From JBGZEX01 sp041846495 (lineage in GTDB: Bacteria; Bacteroidota; Bacteroidia; Bacteroidales; Marinifilaceae), in assembly GCA_041846495.1 (NCBI GenBank), contig JBGZEX010000086.1:1-32406 (forward strand): 32,406 nt of DNA, in the 5' to 3' direction. A program made the position numbers and the translations under genes. Under the pieces are notes generated by a model, which searched no databases, was not told the origin of the DNA, and worked only from the letters and a program-made list of their open reading frames with translations. Shown here piece after piece: positions 23,814 through 31,232 of the stretch. How positions within the stretch are numbered: the stretch's first letter is position 1; the number at the start of each line of letters is the position of its first letter.

Positions 23814-26121
23814 AGGTCGATTCGGTCTTATCCTTATTCTGTTCATATTGTCCGGATGTTCTACCGTGAGGAAAATACCGGAGAATGAGGTATTGTATAC
23901 AGGGGTAAAAAAAATAAACGTGAAAACTGCGGATAAACATAAATTGAAAGAACGGGAGAAAGCGGAGATTGCATCCACTCTTTCGGTCCCTCCCAATAAT
24001 CCGCTCTATTCGCCTTACGTACGTATCCCTTTTCCTCTGGGTTTATGGGTGTATAATTGGGATATGGACGAGAATTCCGGTCGATTGAAAAAATGGTTGT
24101 ATAAAAATTTCGCCAAATCTCCCGTCCTTATTTCGAAAGTAGACCCGGAACTTCGTTTGAAGATTTTGGAGGCCAATCTGAAAATGTTCGGTTATTTCGA
24201 TGTGGAATCCGATTACCGGATAATTCCCAATAAACGAAATCCCCGAAAAGCGAAGATAAGTTATGAAATAAATATGGGTAAACCTTATACTTACCGGAAT
24301 ATAAAACTGTGGAATTGGCCTTCTCCTTTGGATTCGCTTATGAGAAAATATATGATGACCGGCGAGTTGAAAAGCGGAAAGGATTTCGATATCAACATTA
24401 TGAAACAGGAGAAGCAATCCATGGCGGCGATGTTCAGAAATTCGGGTTACTATTATTTTCATCCCGAGCATATAGAGTTCGCCGTAGATTCTACGATAGG
24501 AAATTATAAGGTAGACTTGCGTATTGCATTGAAAAAAGGAATAGCGGATACCGTCCTCCGAATCTATTCCTTACGAAATGTAACGGTATATTTGGGAGAT
24601 GTTCAACGGAAAATAGGCGTCGATTCCATTATCGAAGATAATTTGAAAGTAGTTTATGCCTTGCCTTTGCAGTTGAAAGCTTCGGCTCTGCTCAAGGCTA
24701 TAAAGTTTCGTCCGGGCGACCGTTACTCTTTGGCAAAAGACGATTTGACCAAATCCGAACTTTTGAAATTGGGAATTTTCAAATACGTCAATACAATTCA
24801 TACGCCCGTCGGTTCCGAAACATATCCCCCAAGGTTGGATATCGCTTACTATGCCGATTTTTTATTGCCTTACGAAGCGGAAGTCGAGGGGGCTTTGGCC
24901 TATAAATCCAATAACCTTATCGGTCCGGGGATTAGTTTTTCCATATCGAACAGGAATTTTTTAAAGCGGGCACAACATCTTTCGTTTAAATTACGAGGTG
25001 CTTATGAGTGGCAGATAGGAGGGAAGTCCAATAAGATGGTGCAGGATAATTCTTTATTGAATTCTTATGAGTTGGGAATGGATGTCAATCTCGATGTACC
25101 CCATATAGTCGCTCCGCGTTTTATACGACCTAAGACCGTATACGAACAGACTTCTTTCCAATTGAGCGGAGATTTGTTGAATCGGAGAAGTTTTTTCCGG
25201 ATGATTTCATGGGGAGGTCAGGTGAATTACGATTTTCATAATACCAAACGGCACTTGCATCGATTTACTCCTTTTAAATTAAACTATACCTATCTGTTGA
25301 GAACGACACCGGCTTTCGATTCGGCTATGGTGAATAACCGGGCTATTTCCATGAGTTTCCAAAATCAATTCATACCGGTTACAGCTTATACTTATACCTA
25401 CGATCGTCCTGCAACTTATCTCAATCCGAGACGTTTGTATTGGCAGACTATGATTTCCGAGGGAGGAAATTTGATTTCGGGTTTTAAATATATCTTAGGC
25501 AGTCGTTACGGAATGGGTAAGGAATTGTTTAATAATCAATATTCTCAGTTTGTGAAACTTACAAGCGAATTGATTTTGCAAAAGAGTATAAAAGGAGGTT
25601 TGGGAGATATTGCCGCCCGGCTTTATTTGGGTTTGGGTTATGCTTATGACAATTCGGAAATCATGCCTTATAGCGAACAGTTTTATTCCGGAGGAGCCAA
25701 TAGTATACGGGCTTTTCATATCCGCTCCATAGGTCCCGGCAATTACCATCAGCCGAAAGAAAATACGCTTGCCTATTTGGATCAGACGGGAGATATGAAA
25801 TTGGAAGCCAATATGGAGTATCGTTTCCGTATACAAGGGAAATTCCATGCGGCTTTATTTGCGGATGTCGGTAATGTTTGGCTGTTAAGAGAGGACGACG
25901 CACGTCCCGGGGGAAAATTCGATTTGAAAAAACTCTATGACGAATTAGCCGTAGGCGTGGGTTTGGGTATCCGCTATGATTTGAGTCTTTTGGTGATTCG
26001 TTTGGATTGCGGTATCGCAATACATGCACCTTATGATACGGGTAAAAAAGGGTATTATAATATTCCCTCTTTCTTTAAAGACGGAGTCGTATTGAATATG
26101 GCGATAGGTTATCCTTTTTAA
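23767..26121 (+). CDS. tamL: TamL, lipoprotein form of the TamA/BamA-family outer-membrane protein
   Basis: A 784-residue Omp85-family protein. The N-terminus carries a lipoprotein signal with lipobox ILSGC and acylated C31, as in Bacteroidota TamL rather than proteobacterial TamA. POTRA-like regions follow (for example KILEANLKMFGYFDVESDYR and SALLKAIKFRPGDRYSLAKD). The C-terminal half is a 16-strand-type barrel containing GGANSIRAFHIRSIGPG, the conserved Omp85 motif on the lid loop, and ending in the strand VVLNMAIGYPF with its terminal Phe. It starts inside the last 47 nt of tamB, which implies coupled translation and 1:1 assembly. A weak A/T-rich hairpin follows the stop. Confidence 0.93.
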   Translation: MRIKKIANILSRSEYKGRFGLILILFILSGCSTVRKIPENEVLYTGVKKINVKTADKHKLKEREKAEIASTLSVPPNNPLYSPYVRIPFPLGLWVYNWDMDENSGRLKKWLYKNFAKSPVLISKVDPELRLKILEANLKMFGYFDVESDYRIIPNKRNPRKAKISYEINMGKPYTYRNIKLWNWPSPLDSLMRKYMMTGELKSGKDFDINIMKQEKQSMAAMFRNSGYYYFHPEHIEFAVDSTIGNYKVDLRIALKKGIADTVLRIYSLRNVTVYLGDVQRKIGVDSIIEDNLKVVYALPLQLKASALLKAIKFRPGDRYSLAKDDLTKSELLKLGIFKYVNTIHTPVGSETYPPRLDIAYYADFLLPYEAEVEGALAYKSNNLIGPGISFSISNRNFLKRAQHLSFKLRGAYEWQIGGKSNKMVQDNSLLNSYELGMDVNLDVPHIVAPRFIRPKTVYEQTSFQLSGDLLNRRSFFRMISWGGQVNYDFHNTKRHLHRFTPFKLNYTYLLRTTPAFDSAMVNNRAISMSFQNQFIPVTAYTYTYDRPATYLNPRRLYWQTMISEGGNLISGFKYILGSRYGMGKELFNNQYSQFVKLTSELILQKSIKGGLGDIAARLYLGLGYAYDNSEIMPYSEQFYSGGANSIRAFHIRSIGPGNYHQPKENTLAYLDQTGDMKLEANMEYRFRIQGKFHAALFADVGNVWLLREDDARPGGKFDLKKLYDELAVGVGLGIRYDLSLLVIRLDCGIAIHAPYDTGKKGYYNIPSFFKDGVVLNMAIGYPF

Positions 26122-26307
26122 GACAATTTTCGGGGGAATTATACAAAATTGTTGCGGAAAGAGAGGGGAGAATCCTGTCTATTTTATGATTTCATAAAAT
26201 ATAAAAATCAATGCAAAATTCAATCAATTGTAGATTCTAAAACATGAATATTTTCAACTATACTTGAAAATATTTATATTTACAGAAAATATTCAAGTAT
26301 AATTGAC
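26122..26307. other. Intergenic region upstream of the ATPase gene with several inverted repeats
   Basis: 186 bp, strongly A/T-rich. It holds ACAATTTT/AAAATTGT (26123-26130/26145-26152), just after tamL and possibly its terminator, and TATTTTATG/CATAAAATA (26180-26188/26193-26201). Overlapping repeats at 26247-26300 are listed separately. Confidence 0.5.
26247..26300. promoter_or_regulatory. Overlapping inverted repeats, possible operator of the ATPase gene
   Basis: AATATTTTCAA (26247-26257) pairs perfectly with TTGAAAATATT (26264-26274) across 6 nt. ATACTTGAA (26260-26268) pairs perfectly with TTCAAGTAT (26292-26300). The element therefore carries three related half-sites within 54 bp, ending 7 nt before the ATG. 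A promoter-like TATATTTA lies between them. Confidence 0.5.
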
Positions 26308-27573
26308 ATGATTTCATCAATAAAGAAATATAACTTTTGGGATGGTAGTCCGGTGGATTTAGGCTTCCCTCGCACTTTTTACACAGATAGGATTGGACAA
26401 TACATCGGTAATAAATTAGTCAAAGTATTAGTCGGACAACGGCGTGCAGGGAAAAGTTATATATTACGTCAAATAGCATCCAAGCTCATTTCCGATGGGA
26501 TTCACCCCTATAACATCCTCTATATAAATAAGGAATATGTAGAGTTCTCTGCCCTCCATACTTTTCAGGAACTTGAAGTTTTGTATCGGAACTATCGTAA
26601 AGAATTAAAGCCGAAGGGGAAAGTCTATATTTTCATAGATGAAATACAGTATATCGAGGAGTGGGAACATTTCGTTAACTCCCATTCACAAGATTTTGCA
26701 GAGCCTTGTGAACTGTTTATTAGTGGTTCAAATTCCAATTTATTATCAGGCGAATTGGCAACGCTCTTATCGGGTAGATATGTGGAGTTTGAGATCTTCC
26801 CATTCAGTTACACGGAATATTGTGGTATAACCGAACGGAAGCAGGGAATAGAAAGTTATATGGGCTTTCTACAAAGCGGGGCTTTGCCGGAACTCTTCAA
26901 TCTGCCCAATGATGAGATGAGGCAGAATTACGTTTCGGCCATAAAAGATACGGTAATGCTTCGAGATATTGTAGCCAGGTACAAGATTAAAGATGTGAAG
27001 CTCTTAGATGATCTTTTTGTCTATTTGGTAAATAATGCGGCTAACATTATTTCTATTACTAACATTATCAATTTCTTTAAGTCTAAGAATAGGAAAACCA
27101 ATTACGAGACCCTATCGTCTTATATCTTTTATCTTGAAAATTCTTTCTTGATTCATCGTGCGGAACGGTATAACATCAAAGGAAAGGATATAATCTCAGG
27201 GAACTGTAAATATTACCTTAATGACCTCTGCTATCACAATTATTTCTATACCGGATATGGCTATGGAATGGGTTACCTCTTGGAGAATGCCGTTTACATC
27301 AGTTTAAAGCGTGCAGGTTATCGGGTCTATGTAGGAACGATAAAGGATACAGAAGTGGACTTTGTGGCTATCAAGGGGGATAAAAGGATTTATCTGCAGG
27401 TCACCCTTAGACTTATTGAAGAAGAAATTGTAGAAAGAGAATACCGCTCCCTTAAATTTATTGAAGACAATTTCGGTAAGTATGTGGTGAGTTTGGATGA
27501 CTATAAAATACCGACTAATGAAGGTATTGAGCATATTCCAGCTTGGCATCTTGAAGAGATCTTAAATCGATAA
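26308..27573 (+). CDS. AAA_14 / DUF4143 ATPase
   Basis: A 421-residue protein of the archaeal-ATPase-like group found singly in many bacterial genomes. The N-terminal AAA_14 domain has Walker A GQRRAGKS (residues 43-50), Walker B VYIFIDEIQ (D111, E112) and a sensor segment LFISGSNSNLLSGELATLLSGRY. The C-terminal DUF4143 part (about residues 200-400) ends with a PD-(D/E)XK-like core (DTEVDFVAIKGDKRIYLQVT) in which the usual lysine position appears altered. The role is unknown; such proteins are suspected accessory or defence-related factors. Its base usage is more A/T-rich than neighbouring genes, it sits alone between tamL and tRNA-Ser, and it has its own repeat-rich upstream region. Acquisition by transfer is plausible. 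Confidence 0.85.
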   Translation: MISSIKKYNFWDGSPVDLGFPRTFYTDRIGQYIGNKLVKVLVGQRRAGKSYILRQIASKLISDGIHPYNILYINKEYVEFSALHTFQELEVLYRNYRKELKPKGKVYIFIDEIQYIEEWEHFVNSHSQDFAEPCELFISGSNSNLLSGELATLLSGRYVEFEIFPFSYTEYCGITERKQGIESYMGFLQSGALPELFNLPNDEMRQNYVSAIKDTVMLRDIVARYKIKDVKLLDDLFVYLVNNAANIISITNIINFFKSKNRKTNYETLSSYIFYLENSFLIHRAERYNIKGKDIISGNCKYYLNDLCYHNYFYTGYGYGMGYLLENAVYISLKRAGYRVYVGTIKDTEVDFVAIKGDKRIYLQVTLRLIEEEIVEREYRSLKFIEDNFGKYVVSLDDYKIPTNEGIEHIPAWHLEEILNR

Positions 27574-27866
27574 CCACCATCAATTATCCTTTATGGTAGT
27601 TGTGATAGTACAATAAGCTCAATAGTATTCTATTCGGTATCATATATAGAAGTGCTGTCGATTTTGAGCAATGCGGTTTTTTAATATGCTCCTTTGATTG
27701 GACTTCGGTTAATTATAAAACTTATATGCTATGGATTAATTTCCAAGGAGAAGAGAGATGAAAAGTTAAAAAACAATTAAAGAGAAATACGGATGGGGAA
27801 TAAGTATCACAACTTATATTTCGGGATGTGTAAGTCTCGTAAGACCTCGATTCGCATCCGTCGTTG
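27574..27866. other. Gene-free stretch between the ATPase gene and tRNA-Ser
   Basis: 293 bp. A weak hairpin (AACCACCAT/ATGGTAGTT, 27572-27580/27593-27601, one mismatch) could end the ATPase transcript but has no T-tract. Otherwise I see no ORF, repeat or RNA here. The lower G+C than the flanks suits acquired DNA reaching towards the tRNA gene. Confidence 0.4.
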
Positions 27867-27954
27867 CGGAAAGAGGGGGATTCGAACCCCCGAACGGCTT
27901 TTGGCCGTTACCCGCTTTCCAGGCGAGCCAGTTCAGCCACTCCTGCACCTTTCC
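27867..27954 (-). tRNA. tRNA-Ser (GGA)
   Basis: An 88-nt class II tRNA on the minus strand. The acceptor is GGAAAGG/TCTTTCC with discriminator G, a serine identity element. The anticodon loop CTGGAAA has anticodon GGA (complement at 27918-27920). The long variable arm (AACGGCC...) and the T-loop TTCGAAT are present. No CCA is encoded. The 3' end faces the gene-free stretch beside the ATPase gene, a typical integration position. Confidence 0.95.
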
Positions 27955-27961
27955 AACCCTG

Positions 27962-27991
27962 CAAAGGTAGAATATTTTTTAGTATAACCAA
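27962..27991 (-). promoter_or_regulatory. Promoter for tRNA-Ser
   Basis: On the minus strand, TTG (27989-27991), a 19-nt spacer and TACCTTTG (27962-27969) match the Bacteroidota consensus, 7 nt before the mature tRNA. Confidence 0.7.
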
Positions 27992-28012
27992 TAGCTCTTC
28001 CTCCTATTTTTG

Positions 28013-28020
28013 TAATTTTG
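28013..28020 (+). promoter_or_regulatory. Promoter -7 box for the DUF5063 gene
   Basis: TAATTTTG fits TAnnTTTG and lies 18 nt before the ATG at 28039. No good -33 element. Confidence 0.5.
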
Positions 28021-28038
28021 TAAAATAAATAAAGTGTT

Positions 28039-28575
28039 ATGCAGGATTTTCATTCTATCGTATATAGTAAGAACGTAATCGAATTCGTTGCCGTTGCCAA
28101 AGAGTTTTGCGAATTTATGGAAAATATGGGAGGAGGGAAGAAAAGGCAGGCTGTGGCGGGCATACAGAAATTTATTCCACTCGTATATTTGAAAGGTGCA
28201 ATGCTGCCTCGTTTCGATTTGGAAGTCTCGGGCTTATCCGAAGATTTTGTAACGGAGGATGATTATAATTTCCTTTTTGCAGGATGGGAAAAACTAATGG
28301 GAGAATACGATGAATATTTGGAGGTATTCGACGAAGCTATGCAATATAGCGAACTCCCCGTTATACATACCGTTTCCGAAAAATTATGCGATATATATCA
28401 GGATCTTAAAAACTTCATTTCCGCTTATCGTTCCGGAATGGAAACGGTTATGATAGAAGCGATATGGATTTTGAGCGAGGGATTTGAAAATTATTGGGGG
28501 AAAGCGGCTGCAGAGCTTTTGAGAGCCGTTCATTCCATTGTTTACCGTTTGAATGATGAAGATGAATTATGCTGA
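28039..28575 (+). CDS. DUF5063 domain protein
   Basis: A 178-residue, acidic, all-helical protein beginning MQDFHSIVYSKNVIEFVAVA. Recognisable DUF5063 features are the helical N-terminus with FCEFMEN, the LKGAMLPRF segment and the acidic run FVTEDDYNFLFAGWEKLMGEYDEYLEVFD. No catalytic residues, signal peptide or membrane span are visible, and the function of the family is unknown. Its stop overlaps the start of the exonuclease gene by 7 nt, so the two are probably translated together. As I recall, this pairing recurs in Bacteroidota, which would suggest a shared nucleic-acid role. Confidence 0.8.
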   Translation: MQDFHSIVYSKNVIEFVAVAKEFCEFMENMGGGKKRQAVAGIQKFIPLVYLKGAMLPRFDLEVSGLSEDFVTEDDYNFLFAGWEKLMGEYDEYLEVFDEAMQYSELPVIHTVSEKLCDIYQDLKNFISAYRSGMETVMIEAIWILSEGFENYWGKAAAELLRAVHSIVYRLNDEDELC

Positions 28576-29186
28576 AAATAGAGTTGCTCCATACTATAGA
28601 TAAAGAAATTGCGAATAAGCTTCCCGCTTATGTTTTTGAAGGAGAGGTACGGGTGATAGACGAAGCGGAGGCTGTGGCGGAGGCCGTGAACGATTTGAGC
28701 TTTTCTTCCGTATTGGGTTTCGATACCGAAACCAAGCCGAGTTTCAGGAAAGGAGAATTTCATTATCCGAGCCTGTTGCAGTTGTCGGATGACCGGAGGG
28801 TTTATCTTTTCCGTTTGCATACCTGCGGATTCGGTCCGGAATTGAAAAATTTATTATCCGATCCCGGAATTATAAAAGTGGGCGTAGGGATTAAGGACGA
28901 TATTCGGTTTTTGCAAAAATTAAGTGATTTTCCGGCTGCCGGTTTTATTGATCTTCAAGATTATGCCGAGGAGTTCGGAATTTCCGACAAATCTTTTTTC
29001 AAACTTATGGCCATCATATATGGAGTTAAGGTATCTAAGAGACAACGTGTCACGAATTGGGAATCTCCGGAACTCAGTCCGGCTCAGGTGGGATATGCCG
29101 CAACCGATGCATGGGGAGCTTTAAAAATGTATGAGAAACTTAAATTATTGGAGGAGGCTTCCGAGCATTCGGATTTCGGATATTGA
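28569..29186 (+). CDS. 3'-5' exonuclease, RNase D / WRN-like DEDDy family
   Basis: A 205-residue nuclease domain. The four metal-binding acidic residues are visible: D52 and E54 in LGFDTETKPSF, D110/D111 in VGVGIKDDIRFL, and D180 in the Exo III motif VGYAATDAWGALKMYE with Y176, which makes it the DEDDy subtype. Only the catalytic domain is present, with no HRDC domain, so it is not classical RNase D. The substrate, RNA or DNA, is not clear from sequence. It is coupled to DUF5063 (7-nt overlap) and followed by the SRP RNA gene. Confidence 0.9.
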   Translation: MLKIELLHTIDKEIANKLPAYVFEGEVRVIDEAEAVAEAVNDLSFSSVLGFDTETKPSFRKGEFHYPSLLQLSDDRRVYLFRLHTCGFGPELKNLLSDPGIIKVGVGIKDDIRFLQKLSDFPAAGFIDLQDYAEEFGISDKSFFKLMAIIYGVKVSKRQRVTNWESPELSPAQVGYAATDAWGALKMYEKLKLLEEASEHSDFGY

Positions 29187-29213
29187 ATAAGCGAGAAAAA
29201 CTTAGGGTAAAAT

Positions 29214-29244
29214 TTGCGGAGCCCCAATCTTTTTTATACTTTTG
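29214..29244 (+). promoter_or_regulatory. Promoter for SRP RNA
   Basis: TTG (29214-29216), a 20-nt spacer and TACTTTTG (29237-29244) match the consensus just before the SRP RNA 5' end. Confidence 0.7.
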
Positions 29245-29248
29245 TGGC

Positions 29249-29347
29249 CGGGTAAGTCCTACGCGACCAGCTCCTGTCGAATTCCCCCAGGGTCGGAAGG
29301 CAGCAAGGGTAGGCGGTTGTAGCGGTGCGACGTAGTAAGCTTACCCA
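29249..29347 (+). ncRNA. ffs: Bacterial small SRP RNA (4.5S RNA)
   Basis: The ends pair as GGGTAAG (29250-29256) with CTTACCC (29340-29346), and inner helices include CTACG/CGTAG. The apical hairpin carries the SRP54-binding element GGTCGGAAGGCAGCAAGG with a GGAA tetraloop. The length of about 100 nt is right for the short bacterial form without an Alu domain. It works with Ffh in co-translational targeting of membrane proteins. Exact ends are inferred from pairing and the promoter position. Confidence 0.9.
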
Positions 29348-29350
29348 CCT

Positions 29351-29424
29351 GCCTCTTTAGCTCAGTTGGCCAGAGCACGTGATTTGTAATCTCGGGGTCG
29401 TTGGTTCGAATCCGACAAGAGGCT
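29351..29424 (+). tRNA. tRNA-Thr (UGU)
   Basis: Acceptor GCCTCTT/AAGAGGC, D-arm GCTC...GAGC, anticodon TGT at 29385-29387 in loop TTTGTAA, and T-loop TTCGAAT. The anticodon stem CGTGA/TCTCG has one U-U mismatch. It begins 4 nt after the SRP RNA, so the genes probably share a transcript. Confidence 0.93.
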
Positions 29425-29434
29425 CTCGAGTATT

Positions 29435-29506
<72 letters not shown>

Positions 29507-29513
29507 CGATGGC

Positions 29514-29556
29514 AAGTCCCGGAATCGAAGAATGATTCCGGGACTTATTTATTTTT
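29514..29556 (+). terminator. Terminator of the SRP RNA/tRNA-Thr transcript
   Basis: AAGTCCCGGAATC (29514-29526) and GATTCCGGGACTT (29534-29546) form a perfect 13-bp stem with a 7-nt loop, followed by a T-rich tail (ATTTATTTTT). Confidence 0.9.
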
Positions 29557-29648
29557 ACACCTAAAGTATTTATGAGATAATTAAGGGATGTCGATGGAAT
29601 TTAATAAAATATTGGCATATTTGCAGGGATTGTTTTATACTTGAATTC

Positions 29649-30184
29649 ATGGGTAAGGTGACGGATACTGGAATGGAGGTTGTAAATATACGGGATAAGA
29701 ATACGTTTTATGAGTTGTATAAAAAATATTTTGCTCCTTTATGTGTTTATGTACGGACTTTCGACATTATCCGGGAAGATGCCGAAGATATTGTACAGGA
29801 TGCATTTTTAAATTATACGATACGAAAAATATATATCCCAATGAAGGTGCGATAAGAGTGTTTTTATATACGGTAGTCCAGAATCGCTCATTGAATTATT
29901 TGCGAGGAGAAAAACGGAGAGGGAAGCGGGAGAAATTCGTTTATTCGGCTATGGAGCCGGAACCTGCTGCCATTCTTTCTATTGTAGAGAATGAAGTTTA
30001 TCGGGAAATGGCCGCTTTGATAGATATGCTCCCTTTTCAATGTAAGAAGATATTTTTAAAAGTCCTTGAAGGAAAAACCTCGGAAGAAATAGCAAAAGAG
30101 ATGAATTTATCCGTGGAAACGGTAAAAACCCAGCGTAAAAAGGCAAAGAAATTTCTTAAAGATAAGTTTAGTATTTTTTATTGA
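29649..30184 (+). pseudogene. ECF-type RNA polymerase sigma-70 factor, frameshifted
   Basis: Two frames together make one extracytoplasmic-function sigma factor of about 178 residues. The first (from 29649) carries region 2 up to REDAEDIVQDAFLN and stops at 29855 after an unrelated tail. The second (in frame to 30184) resumes with LYDTKNIYPNEGAIRVFLYTVVQNRSLNYLRG. It ends with the region 4 helix-turn-helix LPFQCKKIFLKVLEGKTSEEIAKEMNLSVETVKTQRKKAKKFL. Adding one base in the TTTTTAAA run at about 29810-29818 restores a continuous FLKLYDTKN-type reading. A FecR anti-sigma gene follows after 77 nt, the usual Bacteroidota arrangement for controlling SusC/SusD-type uptake genes. The shift is a real mutation, a slip site or a read error; because the neighbouring fecR is also broken, decay is likely. 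Confidence 0.8.
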
Positions 30185-30261
30185 GGTGTAATTTTTTAAG
30201 AACCGGATACCCATTTTCCTTTTCGACGGTGTTTTATATATAGAGTCGAGATATTGATATT

Positions 30262-30927
30262 ATGTCCGAAGAATATAATTTGAACCGTATTATAGCTTTG
30301 ATATTGTCGGAGATGAACGATGCGATTTCCGAATCGGAGCGGGAGGAATTGGAGAATTGGCTTTCCGTCTCCGGAGAAAATCGCAAATTCTATGAAAGGC
30401 TTGCGGCAGGAGGGAAATTGCCCCAATTTATGAGGATGTTGGAAGAACATGATTCCGAAATGTCTTATCGTCGTTTTATCCGAACTACCGAAAGGATGCG
30501 GCGGAAAAAGCTGATGCGTACGACGGTCGGGATTGCTGCCTTGTTTATCGTGATTTTGGGATTGGCATGGTTGGTATTTTTCGGCAAGTCGGACACGATA
30601 CGTATGAAATCCGGAACGGAGATTTATGCCGGGCTTTCTTCTCCCGTACTCATTCTTCCGTATGGAGAAGAAATCCTGTTGGACGGATGTGCGGATACGC
30701 TTTTGAGAAATTGTCCGGAAATAAAGTCTTACGGAGATTCGCTGACTTATACTCGGGATGAAGCCCGGAATAAAAAACGGGAACCGGAATACCACAGGAT
30801 GGTTGTTCCTCGAGGAGCTACTCATATATTGAGACTTTCGGACGGGACGAAGATATGGCTGAATGCGGAGACCGAATTGCATTATCCATTTGGTTTTTTG
30901 CTTTCGAACTATCTTATTGAGGAATAG
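30262..30927 (+). pseudogene. FecR-family anti-sigma factor, 3' end lost at the mobile-element junction
   Basis: The frame gives 221 residues, while complete FecR proteins of this type have well over 300. The cytoplasmic anti-sigma domain is at about 1-80, a membrane span at 88-108 (TVGIAALFIVILGLAWLVFF), and a periplasmic part carries the start of the FecR domain (HRMVVPRGATHILRLSDGTK followed by IWLNAETELHYP, to residue 209). Normal proteins continue with a conserved EAYFEV-type segment. Here the sequence changes after Pro209 to FGFLLSNYLIEE and stops, in DNA that belongs to the element. It therefore lost its signalling domain through insertion at about 30888. The sigma gene upstream is also frameshifted. 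Confidence 0.85.
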
Positions 30928-30930
30928 GGT

Positions 30931-30977
30931 GTTACCATTTATCGCTGGATAGATGGGTAACGATTTAGAAATGAGCG
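30931..30977 (+). repeat. 47-nt repeat near the element end, copy 1
   Basis: GTTACC, 19 nt, GGTAAC, then GATTTAGAAATGAGCG. The GTTACC/GGTAAC arms are inverted repeats. The layout is identical to copy 2, 122 bp downstream. Confidence 0.75.
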
Positions 30978-31052
30978 GAGTGCTTTGAGGCACATTGTTT
31001 TGAATAGCACCGCAAGATAATTCTTAAAATACAACTTATTGAAAATAAAGAA

Positions 31053-31099
31053 GTTACCTTGTTGGTAAAACTAAATAGGTAACGATTTGGAAACGAGCG
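31053..31099 (+). repeat. 47-nt repeat near the element end, copy 2
   Basis: GTTACC, 19 nt of different sequence, GGTAAC, then GATTTGGAAACGAGCG. The arms, spacer length and right half are conserved while the spacer is not, as expected for protein-binding sites. Confidence 0.75.
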
Positions 31100-31154
31100 A
31101 GCTACTTGGCTTCGCTGTTTTCTGCCTAACAAAGAACGCTTGTTATTCCGTTTG

Positions 31155-31184
31155 CAAAGATAATACTTTGTTACCGAATAACAA
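31155..31184 (-). promoter_or_regulatory. Outward-facing promoter at the element edge
   Basis: On the minus strand, TTG (31182-31184), a 19-nt spacer and TATCTTTG (31155-31162) match the consensus well. It lies downstream of the relaxase gene and between the arms of an inverted repeat (CTTGTTATTC 31139-31148, GAATAACAAG 31176-31185). It points across the 47-nt repeats towards the fecR remnant, with no ORF to serve. Confidence 0.55.
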
Positions 31185-31232
31185 GCATTTTTAATGAGAT
31201 ATTCTTCTTTCTGCATTTTGTTCAGGCGTGAG

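Noticed and set aside
30894..30901. CTnDOT-type integration core at the fecR junction
   Set aside because: Only the TTTGC part matches the core. Without the other element end or a duplicated sequence this cannot be called an attachment site.
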